Assembly (NCBI RefSeq): GCF_000236035.1
Contig: NZ_JH393257.1
Coordinates: 335,035-399,034, forward strand
Source of the DNA: Vreelandella boliviensis LC1
GTDB lineage: Bacteria > Pseudomonadota > Gammaproteobacteria > Pseudomonadales > Halomonadaceae
Direction: 5' to 3'
DNA length: 64,000 bases
Positions 52,477 through 60,479 of the stretch are shown here, piece after piece (position 1 is the stretch's first letter; each line of letters begins with the position of its first letter). The notes beneath the pieces were generated by a model. The model did not search any database, was not told the origin of the DNA, and saw nothing but the letters and a program-made list of their open reading frames with translations. A program made the translations under genes and the position numbers.

Positions 52477-54039
52477 TCAAGTCACTGGCGCAGGATTAAA
52501 CAATACTAAATCGTTATGAATACCTAGCCGATCGGCCGCGGCCTGTTGGCGCCCGCTGGCCACATCGAGAATCAGGAGAAAGAGCTCCCAGCCCACCTCT
52601 TCGATACTGGCATCGCCTGTGGCAATGCGCCCCGCATCTAGATCGATAATGTCGTGCCAGCGTTTGCCCAGCGTGGAGTTAGAGGAGACCTTGAGCACTG
52701 GCACCATGGCTAGGCCATATGGCGTCCCACGCCCCGTGGTAAACACCTGCAAGTTCATACCCGCAGCTAGCTGCAGAGTGCCGCAAATAAAATCGCTGGC
52801 TGGGGTGGCAGCGAAGGTCAACCCTTTGCGGCGCAGCCGTTCACCAGGGCCAATCACATCGACAATCGGTGAGTTGCCTGACTTAATCACTGACCCCAGC
52901 GCCTTCTCAACCACGTTGCTGAGCCCGCCTTTCTTGTTGCCTGGGGAGGGGTTGGCACTGCGATCCGCCTGTCCTTGAGACAGGTAGTCGTCATACCAAG
53001 CCATTTGCTCAATCAGCGCTCTCCCCACTTGCTCATCAATAGCTCTGGGCGTCAGCAGATGGATCGCGTCCCGTACCTCGGTAACCTCCGAGAACATGAC
53101 GCTCCCACCCGCCCGCACGATCAAGTCGGTCGCAAAGCCCACCGCAGGATTCGCCGTTACCCCCGAAAAAGCATCGCTACCGCCACACTGCATACCGACG
53201 ACGAGCTCTGAAGCCGGACAGGTTTCGCGTTGACGTCGATTGAGGCGCTCTAAGTGGCGTTCGGCCATGGCCAGGATACCCTCGACCATCTCGCCAAAGC
53301 CCTGGAAGGAGTCATCTTGAAGGCTTAGTACGTTGGCTTCAGGATCGGCGGCCTGGGTGTTTTCGTAAATTCTCACTGGCCGATCGGAAAGCAGAGTGGA
53401 GGGTTGCAGCTTCTCGCAGCCCAAGGCGATGATCATTATCTCGTTGCCAAAGTTAGGATTTAGGGCGATATTTTTAAGCGTCCGAATTGGCACAATAGCC
53501 GCAGGCGCATTGATCGCTACTCCACAACCGTAAGAGTGATTGAGCCCCACTACGTCGTCGACGTTTGAGAAACGCGGCAGCAGTTCGTGCTTGATCCGCT
53601 GCACTACGTAATCAACCGTACCGGCGACACACTGCACGCTGGTGGTGATACCCAGCACGTTTTTGGTACCCACACTGCCATCCGGATTGCGAAAGCCTTC
53701 AAAGGTGTACCCTTCTAGAGGTTCCACAGCAGTTATCTCACGCGTAGCCAACGGTAACTCATCCAGAGCAGGCGCCGTTGGAAGCTGCACATTCGTCTCG
53801 TTCACGTGACTGCCGCTGGCAATAGCCACCAATGTCGTACCTATGACCTCTCCATAGCGAACGACTTGATCGCCTTCAGCCATCTTTACCAGAGCCACCT
53901 TATGGCCCTGGGGAATAGCCATCGTAGTGGTGATACCGCCCTCGATAATGGTGCCTTCGGCAAGGCCACCCTGCTCAACCACAATGGCGACATTATCGTT
54001 GGGGTGTACGCGAATAACGCGGGAATTAGTTTGTGTCAT
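52477..54039 (-). CDS. garD: Galactarate dehydratase
   Basis: A 520-residue iron-dependent dehydratase of the UxaA/GarD family converting meso-galactarate to 5-dehydro-4-deoxyglucarate. An N-terminal SAF-like domain (about 1-95) precedes the main domain. The latter has G-T-K-N-V-L-G-I near residue 122, G-L-N-H-S-Y-G-C-G near 165 and [13 protein letters not shown] near 275. The start overlaps the end of tctA by 14 bases, indicating translational coupling. Altronate dehydratase is the nearest alternative; the length with SAF domain and the neighbours gudD and kdgD favour GarD. Confidence 0.93.
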   Translation of the reverse strand: MTQTNSRVIRVHPNDNVAIVVEQGGLAEGTIIEGGITTTMAIPQGHKVALVKMAEGDQVVRYGEVIGTTLVAIASGSHVNETNVQLPTAPALDELPLATREITAVEPLEGYTFEGFRNPDGSVGTKNVLGITTSVQCVAGTVDYVVQRIKHELLPRFSNVDDVVGLNHSYGCGVAINAPAAIVPIRTLKNIALNPNFGNEIMIIALGCEKLQPSTLLSDRPVRIYENTQAADPEANVLSLQDDSFQGFGEMVEGILAMAERHLERLNRRQRETCPASELVVGMQCGGSDAFSGVTANPAVGFATDLIVRAGGSVMFSEVTEVRDAIHLLTPRAIDEQVGRALIEQMAWYDDYLSQGQADRSANPSPGNKKGGLSNVVEKALGSVIKSGNSPIVDVIGPGERLRRKGLTFAATPASDFICGTLQLAAGMNLQVFTTGRGTPYGLAMVPVLKVSSNSTLGKRWHDIIDLDAGRIATGDASIEEVGWELFLLILDVASGRQQAAADRLGIHNDLVLFNPAPVT

Positions 54040-55603
54040 GACCCTTTCCTGAGGCTGTGGGTGTACTGCCAGTCACCTGGGTCAGTTCCATTTTTTGCCT
54101 GGCGCGGGACTTGAAACCCATCACGATCGCGAACATGACCGAGGCTACAATCAACCCCCAAAGCACCACTGCGATGGGGCTTCGGGTGAAAAATATCGAG
54201 TAGGTACCGAACGATTCCAGGCTTTTAACGAAGTAGATCTCGGCCTGACTGCCTAAGATAAAACCAATGATCAGTGGGGCGACCTCTAGCCCAATTTTCT
54301 GCACTAGATAGCCTAGAATGCCAAAAATCAGCAACGTCCAGACATCGAACATAATCCCGTAGTTGATGGCATAAGCACCGACCACACACATCATCACAAT
54401 GATGGGAAAGAGAATATGCTTGGGCACCATCACCACTTTGGCGATGTATTTAATGGCATAGAACATTAAGAAGAACATCACGATGTTGGCAAACACCAAG
54501 GCAGTCATCATGACGTACCATGTTTCGGTATTCTCAGGAATAAATAGCGGCCCTACCTGGATGCCCTGCAGAGTAAACGCACCAATCAGAACAGCCGTGG
54601 TTGAGTCACCAGGAATCCCCAGCGATAACAGTGGAATGAGTGCACCACCGGTCAACGCATTGTTGGCTGACTCCGAGGCTATAAGTCCCTGCGGCGCCCC
54701 TTTGCCCATTTGCGACGAATCCCGCGTTAAGTTTTTCTCTTGGGTATAAGCCAACACAGAGGCTGCGCTACCGCCGACCCCAGGTAGCATGCCCACAAAG
54801 GTACCGATAAAAGACGAGCGCACCAGATTAGTCAGGCGCCCATTAAAGACCGAAAGCGAAAAGCCTCCTCCCCTGCTGATCTTGATGCGTTCGTTGACCA
54901 ACCCGCTCTTAGCTCCCTTTTCCGCCTCAAGCAGGATCGTGGAAATACCAAAGATGCCGATCAGCACCGGCAACAGCGAAAACCCTTCAAATAAGTAGGG
55001 TTCCATGAAATCAAACATCAGCCGGGTCTTGCCGTTACCGCCATCCGAGATGCTGTAGTCCCCAATCAGGCTCAGCCAGATGCCGATAACTCCGCTAAAG
55101 ATGCCAATCAGCATGCTGCTGGACAGCGAGGCAATGACACTCAGCGCTAACAAAATGATCAAAAACTTCTCCACGTAGGAGAACTTTATTGAGAAGTCTG
55201 CCAACAGAGGCGCAAATAAGAAGAGCACTGCGGCGCTGATAAGCCCCCCAACAACGGATGCGACAACACATATTTTCAGCGCTTTCTCACCCTCACCTTT
55301 TTGAGCCATGGGGTAGCCATCAAAGGTGGTGGTGATTGACGACGGCGTGCCAGGAATATTGAGTAGCACCGCCGGAACCATCCCACCCGAGATGCCTCCC
55401 ACATAAAGGCCAAGCAGCAGCGCTAAGCCGTGGTGCAACCCAAGGGCATAGGTCAGCGGCAGACAAACAGCCACTGCCATGGTAGCGGTCATGCCAGGAA
55501 TAGCGCCGAAGATGATACCGATCAGGGCACCGAGCCCGGCGAGTAAAAAAAACGTTATGTCGAGAAGGAAGAGAAAATCCATGCTGGCACTCGCTTCGGT
55601 CAC
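54026..55603 (-). CDS. TTT transporter large membrane subunit (TctA), aldarate operon
   Basis: A 525-residue multi-helix permease with F-G-A-I-P-G near residue 33 and L-P-G-V-G-G-S-A near 275, plus N-I-P-G-T-P-S-S near 85 and L-G-I-P-G-D-S-T near 335. The GTG start at 55603 overlaps the tctB stop (GTGA). It places the first signature at the same distance from the N-terminus as in the other two TctA proteins here, so it is preferred over ATG at 55582. Upstream of garD and gudD, so it probably imports galactarate/glucarate. Confidence 0.94.
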   Translation of the reverse strand: MTEASASMDFLFLLDITFFLLAGLGALIGIIFGAIPGMTATMAVAVCLPLTYALGLHHGLALLLGLYVGGISGGMVPAVLLNIPGTPSSITTTFDGYPMAQKGEGEKALKICVVASVVGGLISAAVLFLFAPLLADFSIKFSYVEKFLIILLALSVIASLSSSMLIGIFSGVIGIWLSLIGDYSISDGGNGKTRLMFDFMEPYLFEGFSLLPVLIGIFGISTILLEAEKGAKSGLVNERIKISRGGGFSLSVFNGRLTNLVRSSFIGTFVGMLPGVGGSAASVLAYTQEKNLTRDSSQMGKGAPQGLIASESANNALTGGALIPLLSLGIPGDSTTAVLIGAFTLQGIQVGPLFIPENTETWYVMMTALVFANIVMFFLMFYAIKYIAKVVMVPKHILFPIIVMMCVVGAYAINYGIMFDVWTLLIFGILGYLVQKIGLEVAPLIIGFILGSQAEIYFVKSLESFGTYSIFFTRSPIAVVLWGLIVASVMFAIVMGFKSRARQKMELTQVTGSTPTASGKGHDTN

Positions 55604-56043
55604 GGTAAGGTAATAGTGAACAGCTTGGCGAGAACGAACCAGGCCAGACTAGGGGCAACGATGGCATTGACCACCACAATGGTGATGGCCTTTTTCGTCC
55701 AGTCATGCAAATAGAGCAGTGACATTAGGAGCACGAAAGCCATCGAAACCATTAGGAAGCCATAGCCCGTGTAGGGGAATATATCTCCCACCACTGCCAT
55801 AAAATAAAAATACGCCACGATTAAGACGAGGGTTCCGAAGAAACGGAAGTTATCCCTGGCCTCACCTACGATGGGTATCGTACGTTCCCCCCGCTTCACA
55901 GCCACCATGAAGGGAGCGACCTTCGTCACCAAAATCAAGGCTAATAGTCCCGCCATGATCCAGTGGATGATCCTCGGGAAGAACAGATGGGAGGTCTCGA
56001 AATCGATTGAAATACTAAGCAGACTTAAAAGACCTGATTCCAT
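55600..56043 (-). CDS. TTT transporter small membrane subunit (TctB), aldarate operon
   Basis: 147 residues, hydrophobic, about four helices, with the F-F-P-R-I-I-H-W segment after a short N-terminal region. The ATG at 56043 has GGAG about 6 bases upstream and is preferred over the ATG at 56058. Its stop overlaps the tctA start by four bases, so the two subunits are translationally coupled. TctB proteins are weakly conserved; position and topology carry the call. Confidence 0.87.
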   Translation of the reverse strand: MESGLLSLLSISIDFETSHLFFPRIIHWIMAGLLALILVTKVAPFMVAVKRGERTIPIVGEARDNFRFFGTLVLIVAYFYFMAVVGDIFPYTGYGFLMVSMAFVLLMSLLYLHDWTKKAITIVVVNAIVAPSLAWFVLAKLFTITLP

Positions 56044-56112
56044 AACGGCTCCGGGCATAAGCAGCAGGGTATTCTGCTTATCATTGTTCTATAGCGGCTC
56101 ACAAAGAGGCGA

Positions 56113-56140
56113 GACACCCGCCGCAAATGCAGCAGGTGCC
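56113..56140 (-). promoter_or_regulatory. Intercistronic hairpin after the aldarate tctC
   Basis: Read leftward, GGCACCTGCTGC pairs with GCGGCGGGTGTC over 12 positions (three G-T wobbles) around the loop ATTT, directly after the tctC stop. No T-run follows. Confidence 0.65.
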
Positions 56141-56147
56141 CTACCAT

Positions 56148-57203
56148 TTACTTGATGTTGTTAATAATTTCTTCGTAGCGAACCATTTTATCGGCGAGAT
56201 ACGTCGAAGCTTCATCGGAGGGTTTAAAGTCGGGGATAAAGAAGGCACTCTTCTGAATTTCTTGTATCTCACCTTCCTCATAGATCTCCGCTAGCGCCTC
56301 ATCGATTTGCTCCACAATCGCCGGATCCATGTCTTTGTTGTAGAGGAAGAAAAACTCTTTATCGAAGGTGAAGTTCTCGTCATTCCCCATGGTGACGTTC
56401 ACATTGGGTTCCACATACTCTAGTAGCTGTTCGCGGGTGGTTTGACCGAGCCCCTCTTCTGGTGCCTGTTCAATGGTGTCTTGGCGCGCTGTCAACCAAA
56501 CAAAACGCATCGCTTTTTGATCATCTTCAGGCAAGCGAGTGTACTGTTCGTTGGCCTGCACGGAACCATTAATCACATCAGCCTGGCCGTCGAAGAGCTG
56601 CTGGTTTTTGTCGGACTGTGAGCCGGTGTTAACAGCGACTAGGTTATCTTCCTGCCCAGGATGCTCGATGGCGATGGCATTCTTCAAAGCACTAAAACCA
56701 ATCTCGGAGACGCCGCCCGGCTGGATAGCGACACGAACGGTCTCGCCACTGCCTACTGCAGCAATAATGTCGTCAAGTGTTTCGTAGGGTGAATCTTTAG
56801 GCACTAAATAGGCATTGCCCGGATTAATGGCTATTGTCGGTCCAACGGTATATTTCTCAAAAATATTGTCATAGCCTTCCACGCCATACAGGTAACCAAG
56901 ATAAGACTGATCGTGGAAAATCATCAGCGTATTGCCGCGAGAATCACGATCAAGGGTACGGAAAGCAGAGCTCGCGCCAACCGCATCCACTTTCATATTG
57001 AGGCCCAGCTTTTCGGCTAGTTGATCCACCACAATGCTAGAGTTTTGATACGTGTCACCACCGGTCGACGTTGAGCCAATGACGACCCGGATATTGCCGC
57101 GCAAAGGGCCATCTTGAGCCATGGCCACGCCAGAGCTGATGCTCAATGCCGCCATCAGCGCTGCTGAACCGACACTTGTCATTAATTTATTGGAAACGAT
57201 CAT
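56148..57203 (-). CDS. TTT solute-binding protein (TctC) of the aldarate operon
   Basis: A 351-residue periplasmic receptor with signal peptide cleaved near residue 29 (AMA/Q). The loop G-S-T-S-T-G-G-D-T-Y-Q-N-S near 43-55 replaces the usual Bug motif P-x-G-P-G-G-x-x-D, so it is a divergent TctC-like subgroup. AGAGG lies about 7 bases before the ATG. It is first in the operon with tctB, tctA, garD and gudD and has the shared GntR-operator promoter. The ligand is probably galactarate or glucarate. Confidence 0.88.
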   Translation of the reverse strand: MIVSNKLMTSVGSAALMAALSISSGVAMAQDGPLRGNIRVVIGSTSTGGDTYQNSSIVVDQLAEKLGLNMKVDAVGASSAFRTLDRDSRGNTLMIFHDQSYLGYLYGVEGYDNIFEKYTVGPTIAINPGNAYLVPKDSPYETLDDIIAAVGSGETVRVAIQPGGVSEIGFSALKNAIAIEHPGQEDNLVAVNTGSQSDKNQQLFDGQADVINGSVQANEQYTRLPEDDQKAMRFVWLTARQDTIEQAPEEGLGQTTREQLLEYVEPNVNVTMGNDENFTFDKEFFFLYNKDMDPAIVEQIDEALAEIYEEGEIQEIQKSAFFIPDFKPSDEASTYLADKMVRYEEIINNIK

Positions 57204-57391
57204 GCATTCACCTCTTTCGCTCGTTGTTAAGTTGTTATAGCTCAGTGGTTTAATGAATAAATGGCTTAACGAGTTGGTGCTGTATTACGACTAAACGCTA
57301 TCAAGCAGCTTTTTAAGCTCCTCATTCCCTCTGTATAAATGTATTGACCATTGGGGTAGCAGACACCATCGGCGACACGAATAATCAAATA

Positions 57392-57478
57392 CTATGTAAT
57401 ACATCATACAACAATGAAGATATGTAGCAGATCGGAATGGTGCAAGCAGAACCAGAAGAATTTAAACCAAAGTAGCAG
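57392..57478 (-). promoter_or_regulatory. Promoter, GntR operator and conserved upstream block of the aldarate operon
   Basis: Read leftward: block CTGCTACTTTGGTTTAAAT (57478-57460), 14 bases, -35 TTGCAC (57445-57440), 17 bases, -10 TATCTT (57422-57417), 4 bases, operator GTTGTATGATGTATTACAT from 57412. This is the same arrangement as before kdgD. The leader to the tctC ATG is about 190 bases long with no ORF that I can support. Confidence 0.8.
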
Positions 57479-57549
57479 GCCCAAAATTGCTATTAATAAC
57501 GTTTAAATGACGTAAAGAGGACGCCATGTTTTTGAAAAAAAAGCTATTG

Positions 57550-58311
57550 TTACACCTCAACCACCCAATCTGGCTTAAACAGCGGAAGATTGAATTCATA
57601 GGGGTAACCGCCGGGGTTGGCGATGATACGGGTGCCGTTGCGCAGAATATCCACGGGCTCGTGAACATGCCCGTGCACCCATATATTCATCTTGCCCATT
57701 AAATGGGGCAAATGGGAGGCAAACGCGGGGGATAACGCGTCGCCCAGGTATTGGCCAGGAATACAGTCGTGCAGCGGAGCATGATGACTAACCACCACCT
57801 TAGGGCCATCAAACGGCTGGGAAAGCTCGTTTTCAAGCCAAGCGAGTGCTTCAGCGTGCACTTGCTGGCTCGCCTGTGGTGTAAACGTAACGCCAGGCGA
57901 GGTTTGAACGATTTTAAAGTCGGGCATGTAGCGCAGCGCCTTAGACTCAGTATCGGCGGGGTTTTGGGTCGGGTCACCGGCGTACAGCGCAAAGTCAGTC
58001 CATAGCGTAGTGCCGTAGAAGCGCACGCCATTGAGGGTCACGGCACGATTATCCAAAAGCTCAATGTCGAGCCGCTCGGCTTCGAGCGCCAGCTCATCAC
58101 GTAGCAGCGGCATGCAGGTACCGTAGAATTCATGGTTGCCTGGCACATAGATAATCGGCGTGCTCGGAAAGCGGTGACGCGCCCAGGCAAGGCCTTCGCA
58201 CTTTCGGTGTATATCTCCCGCTAGAACTAATACATCGGCATCCCTCTCAGGCAGCTCGCGGTTACCGTCGAAAAACTCCAGGTGCAGGTCAGACAAAATA
58301 CGCAGACGCAT
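57550..58311 (-). CDS. Metallophosphoesterase
   Basis: A 253-residue calcineurin-like phosphoesterase with the full dimetal set: S-D-L-H-L-E near residue 8, L-A-G-D-I-H near 37, P-G-N-H-E near 67, V-S-H-H-A-P near 180 and G-H-V-H-E-P near 217. The ATG at 58311 is preceded by AGGAG and gives the normal N-terminus; earlier in-frame codons lie inside the neighbouring pseudogene. Substrate unknown; relatives hydrolyse phosphodiesters or nucleotides. Probably monocistronic. Confidence 0.92.
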   Translation of the reverse strand: MRLRILSDLHLEFFDGNRELPERDADVLVLAGDIHRKCEGLAWARHRFPSTPIIYVPGNHEFYGTCMPLLRDELALEAERLDIELLDNRAVTLNGVRFYGTTLWTDFALYAGDPTQNPADTESKALRYMPDFKIVQTSPGVTFTPQASQQVHAEALAWLENELSQPFDGPKVVVSHHAPLHDCIPGQYLGDALSPAFASHLPHLMGKMNIWVHGHVHEPVDILRNGTRIIANPGGYPYEFNLPLFKPDWVVEV

Positions 58312-58345
58312 AGGACTCCTCGTAGAGACATTACTAAACCGCGAT

Positions 58346-59055
58346 CTAATCAAACCCCGTCGCAGCGTCAACCCAAGCAGGGGCCGGGGAAGGCCAGCCA
58401 GTCGTCAATAGCATCTTCAAGCCGATCTTCGCGCTCCACGCGCTTTCCCCATAACCCCATGGCTTGTGCCACACAGCCAAGATCAGGATTTTCCAACTTC
58501 GTGTAAGTATCCAGTAACCCTTCTACTTTCTGTTCCAACTCTACAAAACTCAATGGGCTATTTTTATACACCATGATTTTAAGCGGAATGCGCCGCTACA
58601 CCAGAGTGAGTAAGTCGCCCATTAACATGGTAAGGCCACCGTCGCCGCACATAGCAATGACCTGGCGTTTAGGATAAGCCAGTTGAATTCCCATTGCCTG
58701 GGGATAGGCGTTCGCCATGGTGCAAACTTGCTAAGGTACGCCGCTGCCCCAGAGAGCGAATGTGTCGCAACATCCATACGTTCACACTGCCTGTGTCAGC
58801 AGTAAAAATGGTGATATTGCCGCCCTTATTAAGCTGATGTACGGCGGGCACCAACGCTAACCCCTGGGTGAGGTAAGCTTCTCCTCCAGCCGCAAACCCA
58901 CCGACTTCCTCATGTCGAACGCCTATCCACTCTGGGTCACTTTGTCGCAGGGCATCCGTGAAGTGGTTCAGCGTATCTCCCACCACTTCATAACAGCGCT
59001 TTGCGCCAGCGTTCTGGAGAGTTTCTACCATAATTTCAGCAACATTCGTGCTCAT
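58346..59055 (-). pseudogene. poxB: Decayed pyruvate oxidase / TPP-dependent enzyme gene (poxB-like)
   Basis: Three fragments of one PoxB-like protein lie in order. First: an intact start at 59055 with AAGGAA site and residues 1 to about 70 (C-Y-E-V-V-G-D-T-L-N-H-F and H-E-E-V-G-G-F-A-A-G). It jumps in frame to C-terminal-domain sequence (F-T-A-D-T-G-S-V-N-V-W), so roughly 300 residues are deleted. Second: after a frameshift near 58722, [10 protein letters not shown] and C-G-D-G-G-L-T-M-L, ending at a TAG near 58600 where CAG (Gln) is expected. Third: in frame after that TAG, S-F-V-E-L-E-Q-K-V-E-G-L-L-D through F-P-G-P, then another shift. The pieces at 58368-58574 and 58669-59055 should not be annotated as separate genes. 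Confidence 0.88.
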
Positions 59056-59189
59056 TAGCGATTCCTTTCGCAAGCGCGTAAAAAGTGATTAGTCACCCTG
59101 TAGCCTAGCTGGTTAATGCCAAGAGTGCGCTCCAATCGCCCCCAAACCGCGACGCCTCACCACAATTATGCTGCACTGCAACAAAAATA

Positions 59190-59210
59190 GACTACAATGA
59201 TAATGTAGTC
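59190..59210 (+). promoter_or_regulatory. Inverted repeat at the promoter of the first tiny gene
   Basis: Perfect 7-base arms GACTACA and TGTAGTC around ATGATAA. A possible -10 TACAAT (59193-59198) lies inside the repeat, so it could be an operator or the start of the leader. Confidence 0.45.
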
Positions 59211-59229
59211 CCAATAGGAGGACCGCATA

Positions 59230-59343
59230 ATGACTTGTTTAATTCCCCCCCCTGCACACGATAATGAAGTTCTAGAGTTCTGGAGCTTGAATGCTCAGTG
59301 GCATCGTGCCGCAGCTGAAGCGCTGAAAGCCTACCTAGGCTAA
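59230..59343 (+). CDS. 37-residue small protein, paralogue of the next small gene
   Basis: ATG at 59230 with a perfect AGGAGG (59216-59221) 8 bases upstream; ends at TAA 59341-59343 and is followed by a terminator. The peptide has a proline-rich start (I-P-P-P-A) and a helical C-terminal half with L-E-F-W, then R-A-A-A-E-A-L-K-A-Y-L-G. The C-terminal half resembles that of the 38-residue gene at 59665, which ends A-A-L-D-A-I-K-A-Y-L-S. No family recognised; no signal peptide or membrane helix. The strong RBS, own terminator and a paralogue nearby make it a likely real gene. Confidence 0.7.
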   Translation: MTCLIPPPAHDNEVLEFWSLNAQWHRAAAEALKAYLG

Positions 59344-59385
59344 ATCAGGTGCTTTTCTACCCTCAAGACCAAAAACAAATCACCG

Positions 59386-59410
59386 AAGCCGGAATATTTT
59401 CCGGCTTTTT
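59386..59410 (+). terminator. Terminator of the 37-codon gene
   Basis: Perfect 9-bp stem AAGCCGGAA / TTCCGGCTT, 4-base loop, T-run of five. Confidence 0.85.
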
Positions 59411-59564
59411 ATGCTTATGAAAACCTTTTCCATTCAAAGACCTAATATTGTTCTACAGGCATATGTAAGCCATAGCTTACAAAAAATGGCAAATCACCTA
59501 CATCGTTAGTACTAGCCCTGGCCGTCGAAAGCTCTTAATATCTCACAACAGCTAAATTGCTGCT

Positions 59565-59594
59565 TTGCACAACACAGGCTGTGTAAAATATAAG
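59565..59594 (+). promoter_or_regulatory. Probable promoter of the 38-codon gene
   Basis: TTGCAC (59565) and TATAAG (59589) are 18 bases apart. Between them lies the inverted repeat ACACAG-G-CTGTGT (59572-59584), a possible repressor site. The leader to the ATG is about 65 bases. A GTAAGC/GCTTAC repeat lies about 100 bases upstream (near 59465). Confidence 0.5.
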
Positions 59595-59664
59595 CTTTTA
59601 CAACATTAGTATTTTAAACAGGTCTCAACGAATACCCTGACCCCCTGAAAGAGGAGTAGATGCC

Positions 59665-59781
59665 ATGCAACACTTAGTCACCCCAACACAAGCGTTGGAA
59701 GTAGATGTTATGGAAGTATGGGCGCAGCGTGCACGCCAGCAGCGTGCGGCACTTGACGCTATCAAGGCTTACCTGAGTTAA
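59665..59781 (+). CDS. 38-residue small protein, paralogue of the preceding small gene
   Basis: ATG at 59665 with GAGGAG (59651-59656) upstream; TAA at 59779-59781; a strong terminator follows. Features: an N-terminal Q-H-L-V-T-P-T-Q stretch, then V-M-E-V-W-A-Q-R-A-R-Q-Q-R and A-A-L-D-A-I-K-A-Y-L-S. The Trp, the following basic residue and the A-(L/I)-K-A-Y-L end are shared with the 37-residue protein. The C-terminal half should be an amphipathic helix. Unknown function; could be a stress-induced or binding small protein. Confidence 0.72.
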   Translation: MQHLVTPTQALEVDVMEVWAQRARQQRAALDAIKAYLS

Positions 59782-59814
59782 GCATAGAACCGGCTTGCTG
59801 TTTCTGTCCTATCC

Positions 59815-59843
59815 AACGCCTCGTCTCACCGAGGCGTTTTTTT
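59815..59843 (+). terminator. Terminator of the 38-codon gene
   Basis: Perfect 9-bp stem AACGCCTCG / CGAGGCGTT with a 6-base loop and a T-run of seven. It may also help end speG transcription from the other strand. Confidence 0.9.
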
Positions 59844-59851
59844 AGTTAGTT

Positions 59852-60403
59852 TTACAGCCAGTTGGTTTCGGGGGCTTCGGTGGTGTCTAACTGGCCAAGA
59901 TAGGTGTCTTGCAAGATATACATCCGCTTTACATCGCGGTATTTACCATTGATAAAGAACTCCTGCACCAAATGGCCCTCTTCAATAAAACGACTCTCCT
60001 CGTAAAGATGAATCGCTTTGACATTCTCTACCGCCACAATGAGGTATACCTTATGCAGGTTTAGGATTGTGAACGAATAGTGCAGCGCTTGGCGGATTAA
60101 GGAGCGGGCAAATCCTTTACCTTGGTGATCTGGGGTAATAATGATTTGAAACTCGGCACTGCGATGGATGTAGTCGATCTCAATCAGTTCTACCAGACCA
60201 ATCGCATTACCATGGCTATCTTCGGCGACAAAGCGCCGTTCGGCGTTGTCATGGATATGTTTGTTATACAGTTCCTCCAGCTCATCAAATGACTCGTAAG
60301 GCTCTTCAAACCAGTACGACATAATGCTCTGGTTATTGTTTAGTTCATGAACAAAGCGCAAGTCGTTGCGCTCCAATGCACGCAAATAAAGTTGGTGGCC
60401 CAT
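59852..60403 (-). CDS. speG: Spermidine N1-acetyltransferase
   Basis: A 183-residue GNAT enzyme that acetylates spermidine/spermine with acetyl-CoA. It closely follows E. coli SpeG: L-R-A-L-E-R-N-D-L-R-F-V-H near residue 6, Y-W-F-E-E-P-Y near 31, A-E-F-Q-I-I-I near 83 and the acetyl-CoA loop Q-G-K-G-F-A near 94. The Tyr general acid is probably in H-L-Y-E-E near 130, with E-F-F-I-N-G-K-Y-R-D near 147. SpeG forms dodecamers with an allosteric polyamine site. Monocistronic. Confidence 0.93.
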   Translation of the reverse strand: MGHQLYLRALERNDLRFVHELNNNQSIMSYWFEEPYESFDELEELYNKHIHDNAERRFVAEDSHGNAIGLVELIEIDYIHRSAEFQIIITPDHQGKGFARSLIRQALHYSFTILNLHKVYLIVAVENVKAIHLYEESRFIEEGHLVQEFFINGKYRDVKRMYILQDTYLGQLDTTEAPETNWL

Positions 60404-60479
60404 TACCCGCTATCCTTATGAATATCCGTTAAGATATACGCGTTTTAAGCTTGTCCGCTACCCAATTCTTACATTTAGG

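Noticed and set aside
58368..58574. 68-residue ORF as an independent hypothetical gene
   Set aside because: Its sequence is the C-terminal part of a PoxB-type enzyme, in frame with the fragment upstream across a TAG, and it lacks a ribosome site.
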